From Candidatus Hydrogenedentota bacterium (GTDB taxonomy: Bacteria; Hydrogenedentota; Hydrogenedentia; Hydrogenedentales; JAEUWI01), in the NCBI GenBank assembly GCA_019637335.1, contig JAHBVV010000008.1, positions 62,001 through 126,000 on the forward strand: DNA of 64,000 bases. Direction: 5' to 3'. Position 1 is the stretch's first letter. Each line of letters starts with the position of its first letter. The notes below the pieces were generated by a model, which ran no database searches, had not been told where the DNA came from, and was given only the letters and a program-made list of their open reading frames with translations. A program made the position numbers and the translations under genes. Shown in pieces: positions 42,043 to 50,999 of this stretch.

Positions 42043-43419
42043 ATGCAAGAGCCACAGGAACCCAGGCGCGCGCCCATTTCTCCTCCGGGCGCCGGGCGCG
42101 GTGCGGAGGCGGAGACCTCCGGGCAACCGGGGCGCGGGAAGGACGCGGCGCGGGTGGCGGAGCACCTTTTCCGGAACGAGGCGGGCAAGCTGGTTTCGGT
42201 GCTTACGCGTATGTTCGGCATCGAGCGTCTCCAGCTGGCGGAGGACGTGGTGCAGGAGGCGCTGATCCGGGCGATGCAGACGTGGCCGTATTACGGCGTG
42301 CCGGAGAACCCGGCGGCGTGGATCACGCAGACGGCGAAGAACCTGGCGCTGGACGTGCTCCGCCGGGAGCAGAATTTCCGCCGGAAGGAGCCGGGGATTG
42401 TCGCGTTTATGGATCAGTGGCCGGTGGGCGCGCCGGCGGAGCGGGAGGTCGTGTTTGACACGGAGATCGGGGACGATCGGCTGCGGATGATGTTCGCGTG
42501 CTGCCATCCGGTGTTGCCGCCGGACGCGCGGGTTGCGCTGGCGCTGAAGACGCTGTGCGGGTTGGGGACGCGGGAGATTGCGGCGGCGTTTCTGGCGAAC
42601 GAGGCGGCGATCGCGAAGCGGCTGACGCGCGCGCGCAAGGCCATCCGGGATGCGGGGGTGCCGTTTGAGATCCCGCACGGGGAGGAGCTGGAGGGGCGGC
42701 TGGAGAGCGTGGAGCAGACGCTGTACCTGCTGTTCAACGAAGGCTACAAGGCGTCGAGCGGGGATGCGCTCTTGCGGGAGGACCTTTGCCGCGAGGCGAT
42801 CCGGCTTGTGGAATTGCTGGCGGAGCATCCCGTGGGGGATCGTCCCCGGACGCACGCGCTGGCGGCGTTGATGTATCTGAACGCGGCGCGCTTTCCCGAG
42901 CGCCAGGGGGGCGAGGGGCGGCTGTTGCGGCTCCAGGACCAGGATCGGGGGAACTGGGACGGGTCGCTGATCGCGCGGGGCATGCGGCATCTGGCGCGGG
43001 CGGCGGCGGGCGATCGGTTCAGCGCGTACCACATCCAGGCGGGGATTGCGGCGTGCCACGCGGTGGCGCCGAGTTACGAAGCGACCGACTGGGCGCAGAT
43101 CCTGGCGCTTTACGATGCCTGGGCGGCGATGGATGAATCGCCGGTGATTGCGTTGAACCGGGCGGTTGCGGTAGCGAACGTGCATGGGGCGGAAGCGGGT
43201 ATGGCGGCGGTGGAGGCGATTGCGAACGGAAAGCCGCTGGACGGGTATTACCTGCGCCATGCGGTGCTGGGGGAGTTTGAGTGGCGCCTGGGGAATTTCG
43301 CCTCGGCGCGGGCGCAGTTTGAGCGGGCGGCGGCGCTTTCGGCGGTGGAGTCGGAGCGGGCTTTCCTGGCGGGGCGCGCGGCGGCGTGCGGGGACGGGGA
43401 TGTAACCGAAATTGTGTGA
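42043..43419 (+). CDS. ECF42-like sigma factor with C-terminal TPR-like extension
   Basis: 458 residues from ATG 42043 with AGGAA at 42030-42034; the frame is open from 41947. Residues about 40-110 form sigma2 (ERLQLAEDVVQEALIRAMQ, NPAAWITQTAKNLALDVLRRE). Sigma4 is at about 150-205 (KTLCGLGTREIAAAFLANEAAIAKRLTRARK). A 240-residue C-terminal extension (LFNEGYKASSGD, YHIQAGIAACHA, LNRAVAVANVHG) is the DUF6596/TPR-like region of the ECF42 group, thought to replace an anti-sigma factor. The DGPF gene at 40667 is the expected partner. Confidence 0.92.
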   Translation: MQEPQEPRRAPISPPGAGRGAEAETSGQPGRGKDAARVAEHLFRNEAGKLVSVLTRMFGIERLQLAEDVVQEALIRAMQTWPYYGVPENPAAWITQTAKNLALDVLRREQNFRRKEPGIVAFMDQWPVGAPAEREVVFDTEIGDDRLRMMFACCHPVLPPDARVALALKTLCGLGTREIAAAFLANEAAIAKRLTRARKAIRDAGVPFEIPHGEELEGRLESVEQTLYLLFNEGYKASSGDALLREDLCREAIRLVELLAEHPVGDRPRTHALAALMYLNAARFPERQGGEGRLLRLQDQDRGNWDGSLIARGMRHLARAAAGDRFSAYHIQAGIAACHAVAPSYEATDWAQILALYDAWAAMDESPVIALNRAVAVANVHGAEAGMAAVEAIANGKPLDGYYLRHAVLGEFEWRLGNFASARAQFERAAALSAVESERAFLAGRAAACGDGDVTEIV

Positions 43420-43885
43420 ACCGCGAATGAACGCGAATGCACGCGAATGAAGGATGGATTTGGCAGCCACAGAGAGCACAGGGCAGCCTTGGGCCGCAAC
43501 CAAAGAAATGATCACCACGAAGGGCGCGAAGAGAGGAAGTATTTGAAGGGGGGCCCATGCGAAGGTGTATGGAATTGATCCGTGTCTGGATGCGGGGTTG
43601 ATGCGCGGGGAGATTGGATCGGGAGCCACAAAGAGCACAAAGAAACCATCGGGGTGATGGCGACCTGGAGCGCTTGAGGTATGCGGTCAGTTCGCTTTGG
43701 ATCGAATGATCGGCGCGGCATAGCTCGGGGCCAATTGATGTTCTGAGCATGCATTGCCGCGTGCGGCCTTTGGCCGCGAAGTGGACTTGGGACCACGGAT
43801 TACACTGATGACACGGATGGAAACGATTCGGGGAGGGGCGTCAGTGCGTGGGGTGGTGTTCCATCAGGGGAACCGCAAAGAGCGC
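43420..43885. repeat. Mosaic of short dispersed repeats (locus B)
   Basis: No gene is seen. Sub-repeats shared with locus A (15224-15990) are a CGCGAATGAACGCGAATGCA unit (43422), ACAGGGCAGCCTTGGGC (43477), TGATCACCACGAAGG (43509), GAGCCACAAAGAGC (43623) and CACGGATTACACTGATGACA (43794). A last GCAAAGAGCGCAAAA abuts the terminator at 43886. Confidence 0.82.
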
Positions 43886-43916
43886 AAAAAAAAAGGCGCC
43901 CTCGGTTGAGGGCGCC
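43886..43916 (-). terminator. Rho-independent terminator of the first Gfo/Idh/MocA gene
   Basis: On the reverse strand GGCGCCCTC and GAGGGCGCC (43895-43903 and 43908-43916) form a perfect 9-bp stem with a 4-base loop, followed by nine T residues. It lies 16 bp after the stop codon at 43932 and is the clearest terminator in the window. Confidence 0.93.
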
Positions 43917-43931
43917 TGTGAATCGTTGATA

Positions 43932-45350
43932 TCAGCCTCGGTAGTAGGGGGCCTTGAGGCTCCAGCCGTTCTGGTACTTGCGGTAGGCCCAGTTGTTGGC
44001 GGTTTTGACGGCTTTCTTGTCGGCGCCGGTGAATTCCTGCTTTTCCTTGTCCCAGCCGAGCTTGGCGCCGCCGGCGACGTAGGAGCAGGTGCCGAGGTGG
44101 CAGAGGCGGGTGGTGTTGTGGATGACCTCGACGGTGGAGATGGGGTCGGCTCCGGAGCGGACGCATTCGCAGAAGTTTTCCCAGTGCGGCTCGTTCATCT
44201 GGGTGGGGCCGTGCTCCTTCGCTTCGAGGGTGGGTTTGCCGTCGACGGCGTTGTTGTCGGTTGCCCAGATCTTGTAGCCGCCGCGGGAGACCTGCATGCT
44301 GCCGAGGGTGCCGTGGAACATGATGCCGTGGTCGTCGGCGTCGGCGGGGACGTGGCTGTTCCAGACGCGGTTGGTGAAGCTCATGGTGAAGCCGTCGAAC
44401 TCGTAGAGGACATCGAGCGTGTCGGGGGTGGTGCGGTTGTCCTGGAGGACCCACTTTCCGCCGTTGGCGACGACGGATTTGGGCTGGAGGCTGGGCTTGA
44501 CGTCTTCGTTTTCCATGGCCCAGAGGCCGATGTCGAGGAGGTGCGCGCCCCAGTCGGTGATCTTGCCGCCGGAGTAGTCGAGGAACCAGCGGAAGTTATA
44601 GATCCAGCGGTTGGTGTTGAAGGGGACGTGCTCGGTCCAACCCTGGTGGAAGACCCAGTCGACGCCCTCGTAGTTGTTTATGTCGTCGTCGCCCATGCCG
44701 ATGCCTTCGATCGGCTCCTTGTCGTGGATCCAGGTTTCGACGCGGTGTACCTTGCCGATGTAACCTTCGCGGATCATCTGCACGGCGTCGCGGAAATGCT
44801 GGCCGCTGCGCTGCATGTTGCCGGCCTGGAAGACGACGTTATTGCGGCGGACGGCTTCGATCATGGCCTGGCCTTCTTCGATGGTGGTGGCGGCGGGCTT
44901 TTCGCAGTAAATGGCCTTGCCGGCGTCGGCGGCGTAGAGGGTGCAGAGGCAGTGCCAGTGGTCGGGGGTGGCGATGACGACGGCGTCGACGTCCTTGTTG
45001 TCGATGATTTCGCGGAAGTCGTGGTGCTTCGAGGGGTCCACGCCGGGCTTGCGCGAGGCGAGGGCGTGGGCGCGGTCGAGGTTCTTGGGGTAGAGGTCGC
45101 AGAGGGCGACGGGCTGCATGTCGTTTCGCTTCATGACGAAGACGAGGTCGGCGCTGCCCATGCCGCCGACGCCGATGTGTCCGGTGCGGATCTTCTCATT
45201 GGCTCCGAGCACGGTTGCGGGGAGTATGGACTTGTATACGCCGGCGCTGGCCGATTGGGCGGCCGAGATGGCGGCGGCTCCGGCGGCGGCGGTCTTGATG
45301 AAGTTTCGGCGGCTGCCCGCCTGGGATTTCGGGTTGCGAGAATCGGACAT
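43932..45350 (-). CDS. Gfo/Idh/MocA oxidoreductase, Tat-exported (1)
   Basis: 472 residues from the ATG at 45350, with GGAGGA 10 bp upstream; the frame continues upstream to 45524 without a ribosome site. The Tat signal is SRRNFIKTAAAGAAAISAA. The Rossmann fold starts HIGVGGMGSADLV, followed by VVIATPDHWHCLCTLYAADAGKAIYCEKPAA with the catalytic-region EKP, and the C-terminal domain TDWGAHLLDIGLWAM. These exported NAD(P)-dependent oxidoreductases act on sugars or sugar derivatives; the substrate is unknown. It is a single-gene unit with its own terminator, divergent from a small membrane-protein gene. Confidence 0.94.
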   Translation of the reverse strand: MSDSRNPKSQAGSRRNFIKTAAAGAAAISAAQSASAGVYKSILPATVLGANEKIRTGHIGVGGMGSADLVFVMKRNDMQPVALCDLYPKNLDRAHALASRKPGVDPSKHHDFREIIDNKDVDAVVIATPDHWHCLCTLYAADAGKAIYCEKPAATTIEEGQAMIEAVRRNNVVFQAGNMQRSGQHFRDAVQMIREGYIGKVHRVETWIHDKEPIEGIGMGDDDINNYEGVDWVFHQGWTEHVPFNTNRWIYNFRWFLDYSGGKITDWGAHLLDIGLWAMENEDVKPSLQPKSVVANGGKWVLQDNRTTPDTLDVLYEFDGFTMSFTNRVWNSHVPADADDHGIMFHGTLGSMQVSRGGYKIWATDNNAVDGKPTLEAKEHGPTQMNEPHWENFCECVRSGADPISTVEVIHNTTRLCHLGTCSYVAGGAKLGWDKEKQEFTGADKKAVKTANNWAYRKYQNGWSLKAPYYRG

Positions 45351-45522
45351 GATGTTGCATTCCTCCAGCGAAACGGCACGAATTGCCGCGAAGTTACGGA
45401 TAGAGCGATTCATGATAGCGCGGACATGGCGGAATTTGCAAAAGGGGGGTGCGGAGTAAACTGTTGGCAGATCTGTGAAGACCGTGTTACACTGCCCGAC
45501 GGGAGAAAGGAGCCCGAGGCCC

Positions 45523-46029
45523 ATGGAAGACGTTTTGGCCCACCTTCAGGACAACATGGTTGGCTATGGGATAGGCGCGGTCTGTCTCGCGCCGATTATC
45601 TACGTCACGCGCAAGTACTCCGTGCCCTTTTTGCTCTACATCGTGGAATTCTTGATCTATTCGGCGGCCCTGCATCTGGTTAGCTGGGTGCTGGTGGTGG
45701 TGACGAAATGGTTCAAGGAGAGCTCATCCATGCGGGCGTTGCGGGAGGATGGCCGCCCGGAGGATGCGCCGGAGTGGGCGACGCCGCTGCTTGAGTTCTG
45801 GAAGACGGAGGAGTACAACCCGAATTGGATCTGGAAGGCGGAACTTGCGGCGCTGGTGATTGTTCTGGTGCTGATGTGGCGCTACCGTCCGATGAAGATC
45901 CAGCGCAAGCCGAAGCGGGCGACGCAGGAATTTGCGAAAGGCAAGTATACGCCGGGGGGCGGTCGTCCGGGCGCCGGGGGGAAAGCGGGGGGCCGTCCGG
46001 GCTCTTTCCGGGGTCCGCGGGGGCGCTGA
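45523..46029 (+). CDS. Small membrane protein with Gly/Arg-rich tail
   Basis: 168 residues from ATG 45523, with AAAGGAGC at 45506-45513. Membrane segments are predicted at about 12-28, 34-61 and 104-120. The C-terminal 28 residues are Gly/Arg/Pro-rich (GGGRPGAGGKAGGRPG), like an RGG-type tail, and probably cytoplasmic. I do not recognise a family. It is the first of four consecutive genes for membrane, zinc-ribbon or TPR proteins. Confidence 0.72.
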   Translation: MEDVLAHLQDNMVGYGIGAVCLAPIIYVTRKYSVPFLLYIVEFLIYSAALHLVSWVLVVVTKWFKESSSMRALREDGRPEDAPEWATPLLEFWKTEEYNPNWIWKAELAALVIVLVLMWRYRPMKIQRKPKRATQEFAKGKYTPGGGRPGAGGKAGGRPGSFRGPRGR

Positions 46030-46177
46030 CGGGGCCGGTTTGCTGCAGAATTCCAGATTTTCGCTTTTTCTCGGCGATTCTCCATGGTGTTGATGCGCAA
46101 GCGTTTGGCGTCGCCGGGCGCGGTGCGGCTGGCGGAATCAGTTGACAACCCCCCTTTTACATTTCCCTTGCCCCGTG

Positions 46178-46183
46178 TATAAT
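46178..46183 (+). promoter_or_regulatory. TATAAT -10 element
   Basis: A perfect TATAAT sits 50 bp before the proposed GTG start of the small zinc-ribbon gene. TTGACA at 46142 is 30 bp away, too far to be its -35; TTTTAC at 46155 is correctly spaced but weak. Confidence 0.4.
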
Positions 46184-46232
46184 GAAATCAGGCGGCGGCC
46201 GGTGCTGTTGCCTCGATTTGGAATGGATCGGT

Positions 46233-46406
46233 GTGTCGGAACAGGTCTACCTTGTTGTTTTGGTGAGCGTCATACTCGCGGTAACCATTGCGAGTGTGCC
46301 GTGGCTGTTCCGAAAGCGGTGTCCGCGCTGCGGAGCGTGGGCCGGGCTGAATGCGACGACGTGCGGAAAATGCGCCCAGGCGTTTCCCGATGAAGGATCC
46401 AAGTAG
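46233..46406 (+). CDS. Small membrane protein with zinc ribbon
   Basis: 57 residues from GTG 46233: one membrane helix (about 6-25), then CPRC (30-33) and CGKC (44-47), a short treble-clef or zinc-ribbon pair. An in-frame ATG at 46182 is rejected because it lies inside TATAAT (46178-46183), a likely -10 element, giving a transcription start near 46190. The neighbouring TPR protein also starts with zinc ribbons, which supports a shared role. The function is unknown. Confidence 0.6.
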   Translation: MSEQVYLVVLVSVILAVTIASVPWLFRKRCPRCGAWAGLNATTCGKCAQAFPDEGSK

Positions 46407-46471
46407 CCGTGTTGTGCGGCGGATTCCGGGGTTGCGATAGCCGCCTGGGCGGATGAAACTGGAGATTTCCC

Positions 46472-48025
46472 GTGGGTGCCAAGATCAATTGCTCAATTTG
46501 CGGCAAGCCCGTCGATTCGGATATGGAAAACTGCCCTCATTGCGGGTCGCCGGTCAAGGTGGGCCGCCCGATCGTGCCGGTTACGCCGTCGCCTCCGTTG
46601 GTGGCGTCGGGCGCGCAGTGCCCGTCGTGCGGCGCGGCGGTTCAGGATGGCGACATCGTCTGCGTTCGGTGTGGCGTGAACCTGCTCACGGGCCAGCAGG
46701 TGGTAAAGAAGGATGCGGCGGCTTCGGGCCCGGCCGTCCGGAGCAATACGCCGATGTTGCTGCTTGGCCTGGCGGCGGCGGTGTTGCTTGTGGTGGGCGG
46801 GGTGGCGCTGTTCATGTTCCTTCGCGATCCCGTGAACGAGGCGCGCACGATGGCGCGCTCCGGGGATTTGCTGGGGGCGACGGGATTGCTTCAGAAGCAC
46901 ACGGCGAGTTTCCCGGATGACGCGCAGGCTTTTGCGCTGCTGGGCCGCCTGCAACTTCAGACGCAACAGTATCCGGACGCGGCCTCGTCGTTTGACACGG
47001 CGTCGTCTCTGCGTCCGTCGGACAAGGAGCTGGGTTATCTGGCGGTGCTGGCGGCGGGCCGGATCCCGGGAGAAACGGGCATGCAGCGGCAGATCGCCGC
47101 GTTGCAGCGCCTTGTGGAGCACCATCCGGACGATCAGCGGGCGCTGCGCATGCTTGCGCTCGCGCAAGGGGCCACGGGCGCCGAGGAGGCCAGCGGAAGG
47201 ACGCTGGAGCAGCTGTCGTCGGCGGGCGGCGATCCCGGGGAGGTGGCGACGTACCGCGGGGTGACCTCCGCGCTGCGGGGCGACTTTGCGTCGGCGCACG
47301 GGGCGCTGGACGGGGCTCCTCCGGACAGTGCGGACGCCCAGCTCGCGCGCGGCTATCTTGCGGGGCTGGAAGGCGAGACCATGAAGGCGGCGGCGCGGCT
47401 GGACGCGGTGGTGTCGGCGGGCGGCCCGGTGGACAGCGAGGCGCGGACGCGTCTGGGGCTTTTGCAGATGGCGCAAGGCAATTTTGATCAGGCCCTGCCG
47501 CTGTTGCGCCCGGTGGATGCCGGTCGCCCATCCGATGGCGCGCGTTTTTTCTACGGCCTGTGCCTGCAGACGGCGGGCCTGGAGGACGAAGCGCTGCAGG
47601 AGTACGAGCGGCTGGTTTCCGGGGAGAGCCGCTATGCGGAGGATGCGGCGATCCAGATGGCGATTATCTATCTGAAGCGCGATCAGGTTGATCGGGCGGC
47701 GGAATCGACGCGCCAGGGGCGGAAGTTTGGCAGTTCCGCGCGGCTTTTCACGGTTGAGGGCCAGGTGGCGGCGCGGCAGGGGGACGAATCCGCCGCGCAG
47801 GATCTTTTCCGGAAGGCGCTTCAGGCGGACCCGGACTACCCGGCGGCCCATCTTGAGAGCGGCTTGACGTATATCCGGCGGGGCGTGCTTTCGGAGGGGG
47901 TGCGATCGCTGCGCCGCTATCTGGAGCTTGTTGAGGGCGGAGTTCCCGGCGGTCGGATCAACGAGGTTGACTTGCTCGTGAAACAACTGGAACAGGCGGC
48001 TTCCCCGGGCGGCGCGCGGTCCTGA
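46472..48025 (+). CDS. Double zinc-ribbon, membrane-anchored TPR protein
   Basis: 517 residues from GTG 46472, with GGAG at 46460-46463. Two zinc ribbons (Cys7/10/21/24 and Cys50/53/64/67) are followed by a membrane helix (about 94-117) and roughly ten TPR-like repeats to the C-terminus (for example DDAQAFALLGRLQLQTQQYPDAASSFDTA). The zinc ribbons are cytoplasmic and the TPR region probably extracytoplasmic. This suggests an assembly or scaffold protein; no enzyme motif is visible. It precedes a secreted TPR gene by 41 bp. Confidence 0.8.
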   Translation: MGAKINCSICGKPVDSDMENCPHCGSPVKVGRPIVPVTPSPPLVASGAQCPSCGAAVQDGDIVCVRCGVNLLTGQQVVKKDAAASGPAVRSNTPMLLLGLAAAVLLVVGGVALFMFLRDPVNEARTMARSGDLLGATGLLQKHTASFPDDAQAFALLGRLQLQTQQYPDAASSFDTASSLRPSDKELGYLAVLAAGRIPGETGMQRQIAALQRLVEHHPDDQRALRMLALAQGATGAEEASGRTLEQLSSAGGDPGEVATYRGVTSALRGDFASAHGALDGAPPDSADAQLARGYLAGLEGETMKAAARLDAVVSAGGPVDSEARTRLGLLQMAQGNFDQALPLLRPVDAGRPSDGARFFYGLCLQTAGLEDEALQEYERLVSGESRYAEDAAIQMAIIYLKRDQVDRAAESTRQGRKFGSSARLFTVEGQVAARQGDESAAQDLFRKALQADPDYPAAHLESGLTYIRRGVLSEGVRSLRRYLELVEGGVPGGRINEVDLLVKQLEQAASPGGARS

Positions 48026-48066
48026 CGGGCGCGCGGTCTGGCGGCGAATAGAACGGAGACTTTCCG

Positions 48067-49500
48067 ATGATCAAGAAACTGACAGCCCTGGCGCTGGCGC
48101 TGCTGCTGGCGGTTCCGGCGGCCGCTTGGGGCCCGAAGACGCAACTTGCGATCAGCACGACGGCCATGCACCTCTTGTCGAAGGATGGGAACATACCGCT
48201 GGCGCGGATGGGCGATTCGGTCCGGCGCGGCGCGATGGAGTCCCAGGCGACGCTGGTGAACCTGTATCCGGACATGCTCTCCGGTCCGGTTCAGGCGATT
48301 GAATCGGAGATGCTGCTGCTGAAGGGCGTTCGCGGCGAGATGCTGGATCACTATTTCGCGTACCGGATGGGGCTGCTTGGGAAGCTGGTGGCTCAGATTA
48401 CGGCGCCGATGCGGGAGGCGAACGCGACCTACCGCAACCTGTATTACACGGACGTGGAGCGCGCGATCGAGCGGACGCAGCTTGATCCGGGGACGCCGGA
48501 GACGGTGGATCCGGCGCTGTATTTCAGCCGCCGCATGGCGGAGGCGAACGCGAACAACGAGGTGATCGAGCGCGAGTACGAGAGCGGTACCGGCATTTCG
48601 GGCGTCGCGGGGAATCTGCTTGCGTCGGATACCAGCCGTTCGGCGCGGGCCGTTGCGGATGTGTGGCGTACGATACTGACGGACCCGAACACGACCAACA
48701 TATCCGATGAACGGCTTCGGGAGTATTGCCTGAACGGTATGCGCTTTTACGTGGGGCGAAAGAACACGGCGGCGATGAAGGCGGCGGAGGCGCGGTACGA
48801 GAAGCTTGTGGCGCCGACGCCGGCGTATCTGATCGAGTTGGGGGACGCGTATTTCGAGGCGGAGTACAGCGAACTCGCGATTGAGAAGTACAAGTCGGCG
48901 CTCGCGCTCGACCCGAACCGGCGCGATGTGGTGGGCCGCATTTCGGATTACTACGTGGCGAAGGGCGAGGCGGATATGCAGAAGGAGCAGCTGGAGTCGG
49001 CGCGGGACTCGTTCGCGGCGGCGGTGGACGCGAACCCGCTTCACGAGTCGGCGGAGGCGAAGCGGCTTCAGGCGGCAAAGCTAATCCGGGATCGTGACGA
49101 ACGGATGGCGTCGAACCAGGCGCTTCTGGAGCGCGCGGCGCAGTTGGGCGCGATGGCGGATCAGGAATCGATCCAGGGCCGCGGCGCGGAGGCCATCGAC
49201 CTGCTTCGGGAGGCGGAGCAGGTGTACCTGGAGGTAACGGACGAGTTCCCGCAGGCGTATTCGCTCCGGGAGCGCGGGTTGACGCAGCTTCGCGGCCGGG
49301 TGCAGGAATTGAAGCAGCAGATCATGGCGAACGCGTCGAGCTACAGCGGGACGGGATACATCCAGGATGTCGCGATATTGGTGGACCGCCACGATCAGGG
49401 GCTGGATGAAGCGGGTTTGCGGGCCATAATGAAGCGATCGTACGATGCGGAGATGGATGCCTTGAATCGGGAGCTGGCGGAGGCCCAGCGGATTCAATAG
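48067..49500 (+). CDS. Secreted TPR-containing protein
   Basis: 477 residues with a signal peptide (about 1-20), so the mature protein starts WGPKTQLAISTTAMHLL. That start resembles the N-terminus of zinc-dependent phospholipase C / P1 nuclease-like proteins (Trp1 and an early helix), but the needed histidines are not apparent. The C-terminal half has TPR units (YLIELGDAYFEAEYSELAIEKYKSAL) and helical coiled-coil segments. It is the last gene of the 45.5-49.5 kb run and is followed by a strong terminator. The function is unknown. Confidence 0.75.
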   Translation: MIKKLTALALALLLAVPAAAWGPKTQLAISTTAMHLLSKDGNIPLARMGDSVRRGAMESQATLVNLYPDMLSGPVQAIESEMLLLKGVRGEMLDHYFAYRMGLLGKLVAQITAPMREANATYRNLYYTDVERAIERTQLDPGTPETVDPALYFSRRMAEANANNEVIEREYESGTGISGVAGNLLASDTSRSARAVADVWRTILTDPNTTNISDERLREYCLNGMRFYVGRKNTAAMKAAEARYEKLVAPTPAYLIELGDAYFEAEYSELAIEKYKSALALDPNRRDVVGRISDYYVAKGEADMQKEQLESARDSFAAAVDANPLHESAEAKRLQAAKLIRDRDERMASNQALLERAAQLGAMADQESIQGRGAEAIDLLREAEQVYLEVTDEFPQAYSLRERGLTQLRGRVQELKQQIMANASSYSGTGYIQDVAILVDRHDQGLDEAGLRAIMKRSYDAEMDALNRELAEAQRIQ

Positions 49501-49528
49501 GGGTGCTGCGGGCGGTCTGATTTATTCA

Positions 49529-49570
49529 GCCGGCGGGGCCGCGACGCGATGCGCGGACCCGCCGGCTTTT
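49529..49570 (+). terminator. Rho-independent terminator
   Basis: GCCGGCGGG (49529-49537) pairs with CCCGCCGGC (49558-49566), with an inner CGCG/CGCG pairing, followed by TTTT. It closes the TPR gene run; its T-tract touches the fba -35 element. Confidence 0.88.
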
Positions 49571-49598
49571 GCATTGCGGCGGGGGCGTAATGTATGAT
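49569..49598 (+). promoter_or_regulatory. Probable fba promoter
   Basis: TTGCAT (49569-49574) and TATGAT (49593-49598) are separated by 18 bp, and are placed directly after the upstream terminator. They would give an fba leader of about 240 bases (49605-49844), in which I see no gene. Confidence 0.5.
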
Positions 49599-49844
49599 GG
49601 TGGGGACTGCCGATCGGGATCCCGCTGGCAGGACACCGTCCGGCCCGCGCAAGAAACGGGGGATGGGGGCTCCGCCAGCCGGGTATGCGCACCCGCGGCG
49701 ATCCGGGCGGGAGGCCGGGTTTCCTGGCCGAGCGCCGCCGATTCACACGATATCACCTGCCGGGCCCGGCGCGAACTGTGCGCGCCGCCCGCCTCTGGCC
49801 GCTAGCTTTCCCGCAACCCGCTGGAACGAGAAGGAGAACACACC

Positions 49845-50873
49845 ATGCCCGTCGTTGACTATAAGACCTACTGCGCGATGCTGGACAAGGCGCAGAAAGA
49901 GAACTACGCGTATCCGGCCGTGAACATCACGACGACGGATACGGTGAACGCGGCGATCGAGGGCTTTGCGAAGGCGAAGAGCGATGGCATTATCCAGGTT
50001 TCGACGGGCGGCGGCGAGCACGCTTCGGGGAACCTGAAGGACGCGGTGCTGGGCGCGATTTCGCTTGCGGAGCACTGCCACCGTGTGGCCGCTAAGTACG
50101 ACATTAATATTGCGCTCCACACGGACCACTGCCAGCCGGGCAAGGTGGATTCGTTCCTGAAGCCGCTGATCGCGGAGACGGCCCGCCGCCGCGCGGCCGG
50201 GCTGCCGAACCTGTTCCAGAGCCACATGCTGGACGCGAGCGAGCTGCCGCTTAAGGAGAACATGGAGCTTTCGGTCGAGATCCTGAAGCTTTGCCACGAG
50301 AACGAGATCATCCTCGAGGTCGAGGCGGGCGTTGTGGGCGGCGAGGAAGACGGCGTGAACAACGAAGGCGCCCCGGCGGAGAAGCTGTACACGACGCCGG
50401 CGGACATGGTGGCGGTATACGAGGCGCTGAGTTCGGTGAAGGGCGCGAAGTACATGTTCGCGGCGACGTTCGGCAACGTGCACGGCGTGTACAAGCCGGG
50501 CAACGTGAAGCTGAAGCCCATCATTCTCAAAGAGGGCCAGGACGCGGTCGTGGCGAAGCACGGGCAGGAGGCGTACTTCTGGCTGGTGTTCCACGGCGGC
50601 TCCGGTTCGAGCGTCGAGGAAATCCGCGAGACGCTGGGCTACGGCGTGATCAAGATGAACATCGACACGGACACGCAGTACGCGTTCACGCGTCCGGTGG
50701 TGGACCACATGCTGGTGAACTACGAGGGCGTGCTTAAGATCGAGGGCGAGGTCGGCAACAAGAAGCTGTACGACCCGCGGGCGTGGCTGAAGAAGGGCCG
50801 GGCGCACATGGCGGACCGCATCGCGCAGGCGTGCGACGACCTGTGCAGCGCCGGCAAGGCCATGAACGGCTGA
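49845..50873 (+). CDS. fba: Class II fructose-bisphosphate aldolase
   Basis: 342 residues, the length of the longer class IIA enzymes. ALHTDHCQPGK carries the zinc and catalytic residues (Asp and His), EVEAGVVGGEEDG a conserved Glu-rich loop, ATFGNVHGVY the second zinc His, and FHGGSGSS plus KMNIDTDTQYAF the phosphate-binding loops. It cleaves fructose 1,6-bisphosphate to DHAP and glyceraldehyde 3-phosphate. AAGGAGAA precedes ATG 49845. The gene stands alone between two terminators. Confidence 0.97.
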   Translation: MPVVDYKTYCAMLDKAQKENYAYPAVNITTTDTVNAAIEGFAKAKSDGIIQVSTGGGEHASGNLKDAVLGAISLAEHCHRVAAKYDINIALHTDHCQPGKVDSFLKPLIAETARRRAAGLPNLFQSHMLDASELPLKENMELSVEILKLCHENEIILEVEAGVVGGEEDGVNNEGAPAEKLYTTPADMVAVYEALSSVKGAKYMFAATFGNVHGVYKPGNVKLKPIILKEGQDAVVAKHGQEAYFWLVFHGGSGSSVEEIRETLGYGVIKMNIDTDTQYAFTRPVVDHMLVNYEGVLKIEGEVGNKKLYDPRAWLKKGRAHMADRIAQACDDLCSAGKAMNG

Positions 50874-50903
50874 GGCGCTTCGGAACTTAGCGCGTTTTCC
50901 ATG

Positions 50904-50909
50904 TATAAT
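50904..50909 (+). promoter_or_regulatory. TATAAT -10 element upstream of ispH
   Basis: A perfect TATAAT lies 30 bp after the fba stop; transcription would start near 50916. A good -35 is not evident (TTCGGA at 50879 is 19 bp away). The leader would contain the hairpin at 50944-50973. Confidence 0.45.
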
Positions 50910-50943
50910 AGGGGGACGCGCGAACAGCAGTGACACGTATTCG

Positions 50944-50982
50944 CGCGGCCGCCCGGCAAACCGGGCGGCCGCGAATTATTTT
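50944..50982 (+). terminator. Perfect 13-bp terminator hairpin between fba and ispH
   Basis: CGCGGCCGCCCGG (50944-50956) and CCGGGCGGCCGCG (50961-50973) form a perfect stem with loop CAAA, followed by AATTATTTT. It can end the fba transcript. Because a TATAAT lies upstream and the ispH ribosome site (AGGAG, 50986-50990) immediately follows, it could also attenuate ispH. Confidence 0.85.
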
Positions 50983-50999
50983 CCCAGGAGACGGCCCCC

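Noticed and set aside
46182-46232. ATG 46182 as the start of the small zinc-ribbon gene
   Set aside because: The ATG overlaps a perfect TATAAT and has no ribosome site. The 17 added residues are Cys/Gly-rich and precede what otherwise starts as a normal membrane helix.
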